Source: JBPYCR01 sp051846935
Lineage (GTDB): Bacteria; Bacillota; Bacilli; Bacillales; Amphibacillaceae
Length of the DNA stretch: 64,000 bases
Direction: 5' to 3'
Assembly (NCBI RefSeq): GCF_051846935.1
Contig: NZ_JBPYCS010000011.1
Span: 26,657 to 90,656 of the forward strand
Part shown: positions 1 through 9,132 of the stretch, piece after piece
Layout: each line of letters begins with the position of its first letter
Numbering within the stretch: position 1 is the stretch's first letter
The notes under the pieces: model-generated
What the model was told of the DNA's origin: nothing
Database searches by the model: none
The model's input: the letters and a program-made list of their open reading frames with translations, nothing else
Made by a program: the position numbers and the translations under genes

Positions 1-1
1 C

Positions 2-397
2 ATGGTAACACTTTATACCTCGCCAAGTTGTACATCTTGCCGGAAAGCGAAAGCATGGCTTGAAGAACACGGGATACCGTTTTCGGAGCGAAACATATTT
101 TCCGAACCATTATCATTGGACGAGATAAAAGAAATTTTACGGATGACGGAAGATGGAACAGATGAAATTATCTCTACTCGCTCAAAAGTTTTTCAAAAGC
201 TTGATGTAAATATTGACCAACTGCCGTTAAAAGATTTATTTCTTCTTATTCAGAAAAATCCTGGCTTGTTGCGTCGTCCAATTATTTTGGACGAAAAACG
301 ATTGCAGGTCGGATATAACGAAGATGAAATTCGTCGGTTTTTGCCAAGAACAGTTCGTACGTTTCAGTTGCGTGAAGCCCAGCGAATGGTCAATTAA
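2..397 (+). CDS. spxA: Spx, RNA polymerase-binding global stress regulator
   Basis: Spx binds the alpha C-terminal domain of RNA polymerase and redirects transcription during disulfide and cell-wall stress. The 131-residue product has the usual family length and an ArsC-like thioredoxin fold. The redox switch is the N-terminal CTSC motif, with cysteines at residues 10 and 13. The ATG sits at base 2, so the ribosome binding site and promoters are outside the window. The genes for its ClpXP adaptor (YjbH) and for another Clp adaptor (MecA) lie within 7 kb, as in B. subtilis. A strong terminator follows directly, so it is probably the last gene of its transcript. Confidence 0.97.
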   Translation: MVTLYTSPSCTSCRKAKAWLEEHGIPFSERNIFSEPLSLDEIKEILRMTEDGTDEIISTRSKVFQKLDVNIDQLPLKDLFLLIQKNPGLLRRPIILDEKRLQVGYNEDEIRRFLPRTVRTFQLREAQRMVN

Positions 398-426
398 TTT
401 TATGGCTTGCTTGAATTTGATAAGAA

Positions 427-461
427 AGCACAACCTTCAATACATCGGGTTGTGTTTTTTT
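427..461 (+). terminator. Rho-independent terminator of spxA
   Basis: The stem CACAACC (429-435) pairs with GGTTGTG (448-454) and is followed by seven T residues. It lies 30 bases after the spxA stop codon. Confidence 0.9.
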
Positions 462-1089
462 AGTTTGCTTACGCTTAATGCTGAAGATTGGAGACCGTAT
501 TAAATGTAATTGTTCTTTTTTTTGAGATGCAACAACATAATTAATGGATATTACGGATTACTTGTTTATTATTTGGGGAAAACAAATTATAGATGGCTAT
601 ATCTATATAACTTAGTTTAAATTTTTGGAGAAAGTCAAAATCTCATAAATGTACAGAGGTGTGTTTTGGAAATACTAAACCATTAACAAGAGCTTAATAT
701 ACTTTTGAGACAAAAAATACCAATTAAATATCTTTTGAAACGACACTTATTGCTATGAAGAAATATTCAAGCTGCTCGTTTATGTTTTTATACACGAGTG
801 ATTTTTGTCTTGTTTGCTTCCAATTAAACTATTGAAATAATGGAAAACATGGGGAAAACATCTAGTGACAAATAAATAAAAGTCGTTTAGAATAATATAT
901 TAAACAAATAGTCATTTATATTTTCAAAAAGGATATGAATATCATACAATAGATATATAAGAAGGAATCATTAAAGTCTGGTTGGAATCATCTCTTCCAC
1001 CTAATTATTTTATACTTTAAAGCTAGTGTCATTTTAAGGATAAAGTAACTAGCAAGCTTGTATTATTTATAGAAGGGAGAGAATTAATT
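462..1089. other. AT-rich intergenic region between spxA and mecA
   Basis: About 630 bases without a convincing coding frame on either strand. It ends with the mecA ribosome binding site (AAGGGAG near 1073-1079). I see no clear RNA gene, repeat or strong promoter. Any mecA promoter must be in the right half. Confidence 0.6.
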
Positions 1090-1761
1090 ATGGAAATTGA
1101 AAGAATTAATGAAAACACGGTTAAATTTTATATTTCGTATATAGACATCGAGGATCGCGGTTTTGAAAGAGAAGAAATATGGTACAATCGCGAGCGGAGC
1201 GAGCAGCTATTTTGGCAAATGATGGATGAGGTTAATTATAAGGAAGATTTTTCCGTCGAAGGCCCACTTTGGATTCAAGTGCAAGCATTGGAAAAGGGCT
1301 TAGAAATCATTGTTACAAAAGCGCAAGTATCAAAAAATGGAGAAAGTCTAGAGCTGTCAGTTGATGATGATGAAACCATTGATAGCAATGTGAATGAAAA
1401 AATGGAGAGTATTTTGGCAGATAAGCTTCAAAAAGATAAAGATACGGAACAGGAAGAGAATGATAAACCATTGGCAGTAATCGTACGCTTTAATAATTTT
1501 GAAGATGTAATTCAACTCAGTCATTATATTCACTTTACAGAAGAAACAGATTTTATTACAACACTATATAATTATCAAAATACGTATTACATGTATTTGG
1601 AGTTTGCCCCAGAGACAGAGGCAAATCAAGAGGATATTTTAAGTCAAGTATTTGAATATAGTGAGGAATCCGATACAACAATTCACCTATTAGAGGCTTA
1701 TGGAACTAAAATAATAGAAGATGATGTGTTTCACCAGATTCAATCGCTATTTTCCTTATAA
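1090..1761 (+). CDS. mecA: Adaptor protein MecA
   Basis: MecA delivers substrates such as ComK to the ClpC-ClpP protease and stimulates ClpC hexamer assembly. The 223-residue product matches the family length (about 218 in B. subtilis). The N-terminal substrate-binding segment begins MEIERINENTVKFYISYIDI, typical of MecA. An acidic linker (about 95-130) separates it from the ClpC-binding C-terminal domain (about 135-223), rich in the aromatic residues usual for the family. The ATG has a GAAGGGAG ribosome binding site seven to ten bases upstream. It stands alone, with its own terminator. Its position between spx and coiA is the conserved Bacillaceae order. Confidence 0.96.
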   Translation: MEIERINENTVKFYISYIDIEDRGFEREEIWYNRERSEQLFWQMMDEVNYKEDFSVEGPLWIQVQALEKGLEIIVTKAQVSKNGESLELSVDDDETIDSNVNEKMESILADKLQKDKDTEQEENDKPLAVIVRFNNFEDVIQLSHYIHFTEETDFITTLYNYQNTYYMYLEFAPETEANQEDILSQVFEYSEESDTTIHLLEAYGTKIIEDDVFHQIQSLFSL

Positions 1762-1788
1762 AAAATGGGAAGTACTAGCGACCGTTAT

Positions 1789-1832
1789 AAATGATTTTGG
1801 TCTTCAAGTTGGAGATCGAAATCATTTTTTTA
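1789..1832 (+). terminator. Rho-independent terminator of mecA
   Basis: AATGATTTTGGTCT pairs with AGATCGAAATCATT (one G-T wobble), followed by a T run. It starts about 28 bases after the mecA stop. Confidence 0.85.
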
Positions 1833-1845
1833 TGTTGTACAATAT

Positions 1846-1914
1846 ATGACGCTGGTGAAGAAAAATCACATTACTTTTTGGTAGGGAAATGGGAAGGACA
1901 TTCACCAACGTCAT
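1846..1914. repeat. Inverted repeat of unknown role
   Basis: ATGACGCTGGTGAA (1846-1859) is the near-perfect inverse of TTCACCAACGTCAT (1901-1914), with one mismatch and 41 bases between the arms. There is no coding frame inside. It could be a second terminator, a small RNA stem or the remains of a miniature element. Confidence 0.5.
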
Positions 1915-2170
1915 TTTGATTTTCTAATAGAAAACAAGTGAATTTCTATGTAGAATAATAGTCGTTGAAAACCATATCCAGGAAGGAAATCATTTGTCGA
2001 TTCGCCTATGGGTAGAGAAGCTTCACGAATGATAAGAATCAGATCATGCTTTATTTCAAGCTTAAACCTGTAGAAACAAAATACAATACAAATCATAAAG
2101 AAACACACTTCTACGCAAATGAAACAGCATGGAAGTGTGTGCAATAAGTCTATTAGCCCTCTTTAAGCTG

Positions 2171-2330
2171 AATGGAACGAACGTCGACGGACTCCTGCGG
2201 AAATAGCAAGCGTCCGAAGTTCACTGTAGCGACTCGGATAGATCACCTACAGAAGCTAAGGCAGTAACTGAGGAAAGCCTGTCGGCTGAAGTACAAGTCA
2301 ACGAAATCAGAGCGCAAGCTTCCAAATGAA
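2171..2330. repeat. Degenerate intergenic repeat before coiA
   Basis: A GC-richer patch in an AT-rich spacer, holding GACTCCTGCGGAAATAGC and GAGGAAAGCCTGTCGGCTGAAG. These resemble the CTCCTGCGG/GGAAAGC modules of the Bacillaceae intergenic repeats found elsewhere in the window (21.6, 46.7 and 52.2 kb). Similarity was judged by eye. Together with the inverted repeat at 1846-1914, this accounts for most of the 620-base gap between mecA and coiA. Confidence 0.5.
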
Positions 2331-2383
2331 GGAATATGCATATAACTGTCGAATTTAGGTAATGAAGGAGGGGATTATAAAAA

Positions 2384-3556
2384 GTGTTGCAAGCAAAAAC
2401 AAAGGAAGGTCAATTTGTCGTCTTAGCGATGCTAAACAAAACGAAGATTGAATGGCATCGTCAGCATACGACCTTTTACTGCCCGGCATGCCAGAACAAA
2501 GTTATAATAAAGGCAGGTAACAAAGTAACACCACACTTTGCTCATATAAAACAAAGTACTTGCCCAAGTAGCGGTGGTGAAGGTCCGTATCATGAAAAAG
2601 GAAAGCTTCTTTTATACGAATGGTTAAAAAAGCAATCCATACACGTAAACCTAGAGCCATATATTGCTGAAATTAAACAACGGCCAGATTTGCTAGCCAA
2701 TATAAATTATCAACAAATTGCAGTAGAATTTCAAAGCGCAAAAATATCAGACGCAGAAATACGAAAAAGAAATTTATGCTACCGTGCTATCGGTATTATT
2801 CCATTATGGATTCTAGGTGCAAATCATTTGCGTCGAATTCAAAAGCAAGCATTGCAATTAAATGAATTTATTTTACAATGTATGCATCAATTCTCTCCTA
2901 CGATGCCCATAACATTATATTTCCTCTGTCCATCCACCTGTCAATTTCTAATATTCCATTCCTTTTATATGGCTACAACGAGAAAAGCTATCGGCAAACT
3001 GCGATTTTTCCATTTATTTAATTTGCAATTAAACGACCTCGTTCAAAAGCATGGGGACACATCGGTTGATTTATACCGATTTTGGCTTAATGAAAAGCGT
3101 ATCCTTCGGTTGCAGCCGCGAGGGCGATCGTTTGGTCAGGAACGAAAATGGCGGCAATGGTTATATGAAAAAAGATTGCATCCTCAGCAGCTACCTTCTG
3201 CAATTCATCTCCCTGTAAGTAGGCAATATAAAATGAAAACACCGCCGTGGAACTGGCAAAGCCGTATATGTTTAGATGTAGTTCATCCACTATCCTCAGG
3301 AAGCCTATTTACACTAAGACAATGTAAAAATGTACTGTGCTCCCAACAATTCACTTCTGCTCACTTTCCATTGCTACAAAGCAAACAAGATCCAGTTAAA
3401 CAATATTTACAGCTTTTAAGTCGATTAAAAATAATAAAACAAACTGCAACCGGAGAATATAAAAAGTTGCGACCTTTCCGATTTTACAATTATATAGAAG
3501 ATGCTTTAGAAGGTGATTTATCCACATTACAGGTGCTTCGAACAAATAAAAAATAA
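2384..3556 (+). CDS. coiA: Competence protein CoiA family
   Basis: CoiA proteins act in transformation, where they help load incoming DNA for recombination. The 390-residue product has an N-terminal zinc-finger-like part (C33-x2-C36, then PHFAH at 50-54 and C60). A nuclease-like core follows with RPDLL and AVEFQ, which fits the PD-(D/E)xK arrangement of the family. The start is GTG with AAGGAGGGG ten bases upstream; a TTG directly follows and could also be used. In B. subtilis coiA also lies between mecA and pepF. A functional competence system cannot be judged from this window. Confidence 0.9.
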   Translation: MLQAKTKEGQFVVLAMLNKTKIEWHRQHTTFYCPACQNKVIIKAGNKVTPHFAHIKQSTCPSSGGEGPYHEKGKLLLYEWLKKQSIHVNLEPYIAEIKQRPDLLANINYQQIAVEFQSAKISDAEIRKRNLCYRAIGIIPLWILGANHLRRIQKQALQLNEFILQCMHQFSPTMPITLYFLCPSTCQFLIFHSFYMATTRKAIGKLRFFHLFNLQLNDLVQKHGDTSVDLYRFWLNEKRILRLQPRGRSFGQERKWRQWLYEKRLHPQQLPSAIHLPVSRQYKMKTPPWNWQSRICLDVVHPLSSGSLFTLRQCKNVLCSQQFTSAHFPLLQSKQDPVKQYLQLLSRLKIIKQTATGEYKKLRPFRFYNYIEDALEGDLSTLQVLRTNKK

Positions 3557-3747
3557 AATAGTACGAAAGAATGTACATCTAATTTGTCGATTGAATCAAT
3601 CTGCAAATTATTAGTTTTAAGCATGAAGGCAATTAAATTCGTTATACTAGTAAGAGTTAGTTATTTTATTTAAACTATAGGGTAGGTAGTATTAAAAAAT
3701 GAACTTGTTGTGAATTAATATGCAAAATGAATTGGGAGGAATGAAAA

Positions 3748-5565
3748 GTGGCTGAAAATACAAAAAAGCTACAAAGCCGTGATGAGGTACCTAAGGAAAG
3801 AACGTGGCGCTTAGAGGATATCTTTGCAACGGATGAACTTTGGGAACAAGAGTATAAAGCATTAGAGGCAGATATTCCTGAAATTACGAACTACCAAAAT
3901 ACATTAGGGGACGCTGCAGATAACGTATTAAATGTTTTACAACTCCAAGATAAATTATCAGAACGACTTGGCAAATTATATACATACTCGCATATGCGTT
4001 ATGACCAAGACACTGCGAATGGTTTTTACCAAGCGATGAATGCTCGAGCAGATAATATATTAACGCTTGCTTCGAGTAGTATGAGTTATATTGTACCAGA
4101 GCTGCTTGAAATAGATGCGAACAAATTAGCGAACTTTATAAAAGAAAAACCAGAATTAAAAATGTACCAAAAAACGTTGGATGAAATTACGAGGCAACGT
4201 CCGCATATTTTAAGTAAACGAGAAGAAGCATTGCTCGCTGAAGCATCGGATCCCCTCCAATCTGCTTCACAAACATTCAGTATGCTAAATAACGCTGACT
4301 TAACTTTTCCTGTAATTACGAATGAAAAGGGAGAAGCAGTCGAACTGACACATGGACGTTATTTAGGATTCCTTGAATCTAAAGATCGGAATGTTCGAAA
4401 AGATGCCTTTGAAGCAATGTATAAAACGTATGGTGATTTTAAAAATACATTCGCAACAACATTAAGTGGTACTGTGAAGAAAGATAATTTTTACGCTAGG
4501 GTAAGGAATTACGATTCTGCAAGACATGCTGCTTTAGATGGGAATAATATCCCAGAAAGCGTTTATGATAACTTAGTCGATGCGGTTAACGATCGGATTG
4601 GCTTATTACACCGCTATGCAAAACTGCGCAAGAATGTTCTTGGGCTTGATGCACTGCACATGTATGATTTATTTACACCACTCGTCCAAGACATTGATAT
4701 GAAAATACCTTACGAACAAGCTCAGGAACATGTATTAAATAGTTTGAAGCCTTTAGGTGAAGCGTACACTTCTATTATTCAAGAAGGCTTCCAAAATCGT
4801 TGGATTGATGTAGAGGAAAATCGTGGGAAACGAAGTGGTGCATATTCATCAGGTGCATATGGTACGAACCCATATATTTTGCTAAATTGGCAAGACAATG
4901 TAAATGATATGTTTACGTTAACACACGAGCTTGGACATTCCGTACACAGCTATTACACACGTAAGTCACAACCGTATCGCTATGGTAATTATTCTATTTT
5001 CGTTGCCGAAGTTGCTTCAACATGTAACGAAGCGTTGTTAAATGAATATATGCTCAACTATTTGGATGATGAAAAGCAAAAATTATATATTTTAAATCAC
5101 TTTTTGGAAGGTTTTCGTGGAACCGTTTTTCGTCAGACGATGTTTGCAGAATTTGAGCATTCGATCCATATGCTTGCTCAAAACGGAGAGGCTTTAACGG
5201 CGGATAAACTAACAGAAACGTATTATGAATTAAACAAAAAATATTTCGGTGACGTCGTCGTTTCAGATGAAGCAATCGGTCTGGAATGGGCCCGAATCCC
5301 TCATTTTTACTATAATTATTATGTGTATCAATATGCGACAGGGTACTCTGCAGCTACATCATTAGCAAAACAAATTTTAGAAGAAGGAAATCCAGCTGTA
5401 AACCGCTATATGGAGTTTTTAAAAGCGGGCAGTAGCGACTATCCTATTGAAGTGCTAAAAAAAGCAGGAGTCGATATGACTGAAAAACAACCGATATTGG
5501 ATGCTTTAGCAGTATTCGATCAGAAATTGACGGAGATGGAAAGCCTCTTACAAAAGCTAAAATAA
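3748..5565 (+). CDS. pepF: Oligoendopeptidase F (M3 metallopeptidase)
   Basis: PepF is a cytoplasmic zinc peptidase that cleaves oligopeptides. The 605-residue protein has the gluzincin motif HELGH at residues 393-397 and a downstream EVASTCNE segment that supplies the third zinc ligand. The length is typical of the family. Translation starts at GTG, seven bases after GGGAGGA. The ATG at 3741 is out of frame. A candidate -10 (TATACT, 3643-3648) lies about 100 bases upstream. In B. subtilis the gene also follows coiA, and the protein has been linked to peptide turnover during sporulation. Confidence 0.95.
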   Translation: MAENTKKLQSRDEVPKERTWRLEDIFATDELWEQEYKALEADIPEITNYQNTLGDAADNVLNVLQLQDKLSERLGKLYTYSHMRYDQDTANGFYQAMNARADNILTLASSSMSYIVPELLEIDANKLANFIKEKPELKMYQKTLDEITRQRPHILSKREEALLAEASDPLQSASQTFSMLNNADLTFPVITNEKGEAVELTHGRYLGFLESKDRNVRKDAFEAMYKTYGDFKNTFATTLSGTVKKDNFYARVRNYDSARHAALDGNNIPESVYDNLVDAVNDRIGLLHRYAKLRKNVLGLDALHMYDLFTPLVQDIDMKIPYEQAQEHVLNSLKPLGEAYTSIIQEGFQNRWIDVEENRGKRSGAYSSGAYGTNPYILLNWQDNVNDMFTLTHELGHSVHSYYTRKSQPYRYGNYSIFVAEVASTCNEALLNEYMLNYLDDEKQKLYILNHFLEGFRGTVFRQTMFAEFEHSIHMLAQNGEALTADKLTETYYELNKKYFGDVVVSDEAIGLEWARIPHFYYNYYVYQYATGYSAATSLAKQILEEGNPAVNRYMEFLKAGSSDYPIEVLKKAGVDMTEKQPILDALAVFDQKLTEMESLLQKLK

Positions 5566-5715
5566 AAGTTCTACATTAAATAACGTTGGCGAATAAAAAC
5601 AGCTTACCTGATTTATGAGGCCACCGACAAACGATCGTTATTTTGAGCGATATCTTGTGGTTAATACAAAGAAAATACTTTTAGTGTGGTGCTAGTAGTG
5701 AAAAATGTTTTTTAA

Positions 5716-5757
5716 AAAAATGGCATAGTCGTACATGTTGCGTCTATGCCTTTTTGT
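5716..5757. terminator. Bidirectional terminator after pepF
   Basis: GGCATAG (5722-5728) pairs with CTATGCC (5744-5750). It is preceded by A7 and followed by TTTTTGTT, so it can act in both directions. It lies about 155 bases after the pepF stop; the bases between hold nothing recognisable. Confidence 0.8.
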
Positions 5758-5803
5758 TATGATTTCTTCTATCTGTATCAACGTTATTTTATAGTCCCAC
5801 GAA

Positions 5804-5837
5804 TAAAAAAGACTTCAAAAGTAGCATTACTTGAAGC
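5804..5837 (-). terminator. Terminator of the small minus-strand membrane gene
   Basis: Read on the minus strand, CTTCAA and TTGAAG (5831-5836 and 5813-5818) form a stem followed by TCTTTTTT. It lies about 40 bases after the stop of the 55-codon gene at 5879-6046, which supports that gene. Confidence 0.7.
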
Positions 5838-5878
5838 CCTTTCCACCTTTTAAAAACGCAAATGGCGTAATATCGATA

Positions 5879-6046
5879 TTAACGCATTCGGCCCCGGTAC
5901 AAATTTTGATAAGTAAAGGAATAAATGGTTAAATAAATTGATATAAACAAGAGAGGCAATGTAATGAAGAGTGGAATAAACTGCATGAGTCCAAATAAAT
6001 TCAAAATAAAAGCGGCAAACGTTACTATTAAAAAAATAAATCCCAT
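5879..6046 (-). CDS. Small hydrophobic membrane protein, unknown function
   Basis: A 55-codon gene. The product begins MGFIFLIVTFAAFILNLFGL and reads as two hydrophobic helices (about residues 2-24 and 26-44) followed by a short polar tail ending RGRMR. A GGAGTG ribosome binding site lies eight to nine bases before the ATG, and a minus-strand terminator follows within 45 bases. Both argue that the frame is real. I do not recognise the family. It lies alone between pepF and the yjbIH operon. Confidence 0.6.
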   Translation of the reverse strand: MGFIFLIVTFAAFILNLFGLMQFIPLFITLPLLFISIYLTIYSFTYQNLYRGRMR

Positions 6047-6079
6047 TTCGTTCACACTCCACTTTTATTATTTTTGGGC

Positions 6080-6240
6080 TTTCGAATTAGTGTGTGGAAA
6101 ATCAGGAAGGCTTTCCGACAGTAGCGTATGGACGATGCAAGAATTAAGCGATAGGAAAAAGGTCTGTGAGATTCCACAGTGCGTAGGACGAGGAGGTTCA
6201 CACTGGCTGACGGAAAGCGAGTATATTGCATGCGCGAGAT
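6080..6240. repeat. Dispersed intergenic repeat, degenerate copy
   Basis: It contains ACGAGGAGGTTCACACTGG followed by CTGACGGAAAGCGAG. These align by eye with the CGAGGAGGCTGAAGCCGTG...GCGGAAAGC module at 46.7 kb and with the reverse complement of the copy at 21.6 kb. It fills most of the gap between the small membrane gene and yjbH. No coding frame here is convincing. Confidence 0.6.
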
Positions 6241-6390
6241 GTTAGAGAACTACTCCCTACCCAGTATTTTCCGAAACACCCTATTATAATACGATGACTA
6301 TACGCATCAACTCTTACTATAATTCTATGAATAAAGACTACATATTAGAATAAAAAACTCTAAGCCTATAATTCTACTTAGAGTGATTGA

Positions 6391-7272
6391 TTAACAGATA
6401 TATTTCCAAAAGGAATCATAATTCATTTTTATTTTCTTAACTTTTCGTTTCAATTGCAGCTTTTTCATTTCTCTCTCTGCTTCAGCAATTGTCCAATCGT
6501 AAATGATGGCTAATTCTTTATTTCCGACCATTCCGTGTCGAGCTAAAAACTCCTCCAGTGTTGGCTTCTTTGCTGGTAGTGCATCTTGTTGTAAGATTTC
6601 TTTTAATATATGAACGTACGTATCGTATGAATGCGTACCGACGATTTTAATTCCGTGATCTTCAATTATATGGTTAAAGAATACGAGGGTAGGTAACGCG
6701 TCCACACGCATTTCTTTTAAAATTTTTAAATCGCATTGAAATGCTTTTTTTGCTGAAGGAGAATAGAGGTCATTCGTGAATTCATCTACATCCAGCTGTG
6801 CATCCTTTGCGCATTGAATTAATACTTTTTCATTTGATATATCTTCATCTTTAATAAAGAATGCTTCTTGTATTTTTCGTAAATAGAGCCGTCCTGCTCG
6901 GTTTCCCTGCAGTTCAGCCGCTTTAATTGCCATTGATGTTATCCACGGAACATCATCTGTATGCAAATCTAAATCACAGCTAATCCCTGAAAATTTATTT
7001 GTTTTCTCCCATATTGGAATTAGATTTCTTTGTCTATTCGATTTTTTTTGCAATTTAATTAATCGGCCGCTTATTACTGGTCGAATCGTAAAGAAACGAC
7101 CATATTCCATAGTTAGCTTCTTAAAAATAGGGTCAAGTGTCCAGCACTCCGTACAAAAAGGATCAATGAAAGCATAAATTTCAATTGGCTTTTCAACAAA
7201 ATCAATAAAATTATATTTCACTGAATCGTCTGCATGATTTGCTTTTGTCTGTTCATAAAGATTCCAAACCAT
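6391..7272 (-). CDS. yjbH: YjbH/SpxH, ClpXP adaptor for Spx degradation
   Basis: YjbH binds Spx and presents it to ClpXP, keeping Spx low in unstressed cells. The 293-residue product has a DsbA-like fold with FCTECW (a CxxC motif near residue 40), close to the 299 residues of the B. subtilis protein. The start ATG has AGGGGG eight bases upstream. It is the second gene after yjbI (16-base gap), the same operon as in B. subtilis. Its substrate gene, spxA, is 6 kb away on the other strand. Confidence 0.94.
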   Translation of the reverse strand: MVWNLYEQTKANHADDSVKYNFIDFVEKPIEIYAFIDPFCTECWTLDPIFKKLTMEYGRFFTIRPVISGRLIKLQKKSNRQRNLIPIWEKTNKFSGISCDLDLHTDDVPWITSMAIKAAELQGNRAGRLYLRKIQEAFFIKDEDISNEKVLIQCAKDAQLDVDEFTNDLYSPSAKKAFQCDLKILKEMRVDALPTLVFFNHIIEDHGIKIVGTHSYDTYVHILKEILQQDALPAKKPTLEEFLARHGMVGNKELAIIYDWTIAEAEREMKKLQLKRKVKKIKMNYDSFWKYIC

Positions 7273-7288
7273 ACATTGGTCCCCCTTT

Positions 7289-7672
7289 TTATTGTTTAGG
7301 TGTATTCACCATATGCTGGGCGGTCATGGCCAGTCTTTCATATATTGCACTACGATACGGTTCTTCTATTTGTGCTTCTTCGAGTGCTTTATGCATACAT
7401 TCCAACCAAGCATCTTTTCTTTCAGGTGTAATTTCAAACTGTAGATGTCTTCTTCTAAGCATCGGGTGCCCTCGATCCTCTGTGTAAACGGAAGGCCCAC
7501 CAAACAACTGGATTAGAAATAAACGTTGCTTTCGAGCGGATTCAGTTAAATCATCTGGGAAAATAGGAATAAGTTTCGGATGATTGCCAATATGTTTATA
7601 TAAAGAGGCAATTATTTTATCAATAGGTTCGTATCCGCCGATCGCTTTAAAAATAGTTCCTGGCTTAATCAT
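7289..7672 (-). CDS. yjbI: Truncated haemoglobin YjbI (group II)
   Basis: A small haem protein of the trHbO type, thought to work with YjbH in thiol or oxidative stress. The product is 127 residues from the preferred ATG. A GTG at 7684 would add four residues but lies inside the GAAGGAGTG ribosome binding site. Family signatures are AIGGYEPIDKIIASLYKHI at the N-terminus, the FGGPSVYTEDRGHPMLRRRH segment with the likely proximal His, and the DAWLECMHKAL helix. It is the first gene of the yjbI-yjbH operon. Confidence 0.94.
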   Translation of the reverse strand: MIKPGTIFKAIGGYEPIDKIIASLYKHIGNHPKLIPIFPDDLTESARKQRLFLIQLFGGPSVYTEDRGHPMLRRRHLQFEITPERKDAWLECMHKALEEAQIEEPYRSAIYERLAMTAQHMVNTPKQ

Positions 7673-7740
7673 TTGGAGTAGCACTCCTTCTATGTTTCTA
7701 TCATTGTAGCAACGGAAAAGGTTCCGGGCAAATGATCTGA

Positions 7741-8319
7741 TTATTTGTCTTTCTTATATGTTTGGAAGAATCGTGCGATCTTATTCGGGGTCTTTTTGCC
7801 TATAATAGAATAATCTGTAATGATTTTTTGAAATGCTGTAATCCCTACTTCTTTATTAGGCGCTTCAATTTCCAATTCATAGTCTGAATATCCGTTATAC
7901 GTGCTGTAATCTAACACATATACAATGTCTTCTTGTTGGAATTGCCTACGCTCGGTAATTAGTTTTCCATAATAATTAAGCGATTCTACATTTACCCCTT
8001 TTGCTATTAATCGCTGTATTGTGTGCTTGTTTTTATTTATATTATTTGCTAACCATGAACATGCTTCTTTTTCGGTAAGTTCATCATGTGTCTCGAGTAT
8101 GCCTTCCGAATGTGGCTCTTTTAATGTTAAACAAAAAGTATTATTCTTTTCACGAATTCGTAACGCACACCCTTTGTCTTTTAATGAAAGGGGGCTTGTT
8201 TCAAAATAATAGTTTGTTTGCTTGAGTGATTCATTATTAAAAGGAAGAGCCTTTAATAATCGAGTATACTCTTGCTTTGTTAACAGGACTTTATATTCAA
8301 TTTCAATTTCTTGTGACAT
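7741..8319 (-). CDS. yjbK: CYTH-domain protein YjbK
   Basis: CYTH proteins bind triphosphate compounds and metal ions inside an eight-stranded tunnel; many are inorganic triphosphatases. The 192-residue product starts MSQEIEIEYK, carrying the diagnostic ExExK signature. Basic residues along the tunnel strands (RIRE, LTLKEP) fit the family. The ATG at 8319 follows a GGAGG site. An upstream in-frame ATG would add 20 unconserved residues without a ribosome binding site. It is divergent from the alarmone synthetase gene, as in B. subtilis. The exact substrate is unknown. Confidence 0.9.
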   Translation of the reverse strand: MSQEIEIEYKVLLTKQEYTRLLKALPFNNESLKQTNYYFETSPLSLKDKGCALRIREKNNTFCLTLKEPHSEGILETHDELTEKEACSWLANNINKNKHTIQRLIAKGVNVESLNYYGKLITERRQFQQEDIVYVLDYSTYNGYSDYELEIEAPNKEVGITAFQKIITDYSIIGKKTPNKIARFFQTYKKDK

Positions 8320-8484
8320 ATTTATCCTCCAAAAGGAATGGTGTACATGTATTATCTCGAATAACTGAATTAGATGCAAAGATTATTCATTTCCATTTAT
8401 TATGATAAAATAGAGAAGAGTGATATCGTTTGCAATCGACTTTTAAACACGACGAGTATAAACAATTGGAAATAGGTGATACGT

Positions 8485-9093
8485 ATGAATTGGGATGCAT
8501 TTCTTGCACCTTATGCACAAGCAGTTGAAGAATTAAAAGTAAAGTTAAAAGGAATCCGCAAACAATTTGGTTATGAAGAGAGTCATTCACCGATAGAATT
8601 TGTCACAGGTAGAGTAAAGCCTTTGGCAAGTATACTTGAAAAGGCGAGCAATAAAAATATTCCATCTGATCAAATTGAAAGTGAAATTCAAGACATTGCG
8701 GGGCTGCGCGTTGTTTGTCAATTTGTAGATGATATTTATAAAGTAGTAGAAATGGTCAGAGAACGAAATGATTTGAAAATTGTTATGGAAAAGGACTATA
8801 TTAAAAAAAATAAAGATAGTGGTTACCGGTCTTATCATCTTATTATTGAATATCCTGTTGAAACGATTCATGGTGAAAAGCTTATTTTGGCAGAGATTCA
8901 AATCCGTACGTTAGCCATGAACTTTTGGGCAATTAATGAACACTCTTTAAATTATAAGTATGAGGGGAGGATACCGACAGACATTAAAGAAAGGCTAAAA
9001 GGAGCGGCAGAAGCTGCTTTTAGGCTTGATGAAGAAATGTCAAAAATAAAGCGGGAGGTACAGGAGGCCCAACGAATTTTCCATCGCAAATGA
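8485..9093 (+). CDS. relQ: Small (p)ppGpp synthetase YjbM/RelQ
   Basis: A single-domain alarmone synthetase that transfers pyrophosphate from ATP to GDP or GTP. The 202-residue product has the RelA/SpoT synthetase core: a GRVK substrate-binding segment, DIAGLRVVC (Mg-binding Asp), DSGYRSYHL and AEIQIRTLAMNFWA. It lacks hydrolase, TGS and ACT domains. The ATG at 8485 follows AGGTGAT. An upstream GTG is part of that ribosome binding site. The next gene, nadK, follows after 39 bases, so the two are probably cotranscribed with yjbO. Confidence 0.95.
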   Translation: MNWDAFLAPYAQAVEELKVKLKGIRKQFGYEESHSPIEFVTGRVKPLASILEKASNKNIPSDQIESEIQDIAGLRVVCQFVDDIYKVVEMVRERNDLKIVMEKDYIKKNKDSGYRSYHLIIEYPVETIHGEKLILAEIQIRTLAMNFWAINEHSLNYKYEGRIPTDIKERLKGAAEAAFRLDEEMSKIKREVQEAQRIFHRK

Positions 9094-9132
9094 AAGAAAT
9101 AAAAATGAAGTTGCTTTAGGAGGTAGCTCGTA

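Noticed and set aside
1911..2144. A 77-codon minus-strand frame between mecA and coiA
   Set aside because: No ribosome binding site, odd Cys/Phe-rich composition, and it runs through an inverted-repeat region; most likely non-coding.
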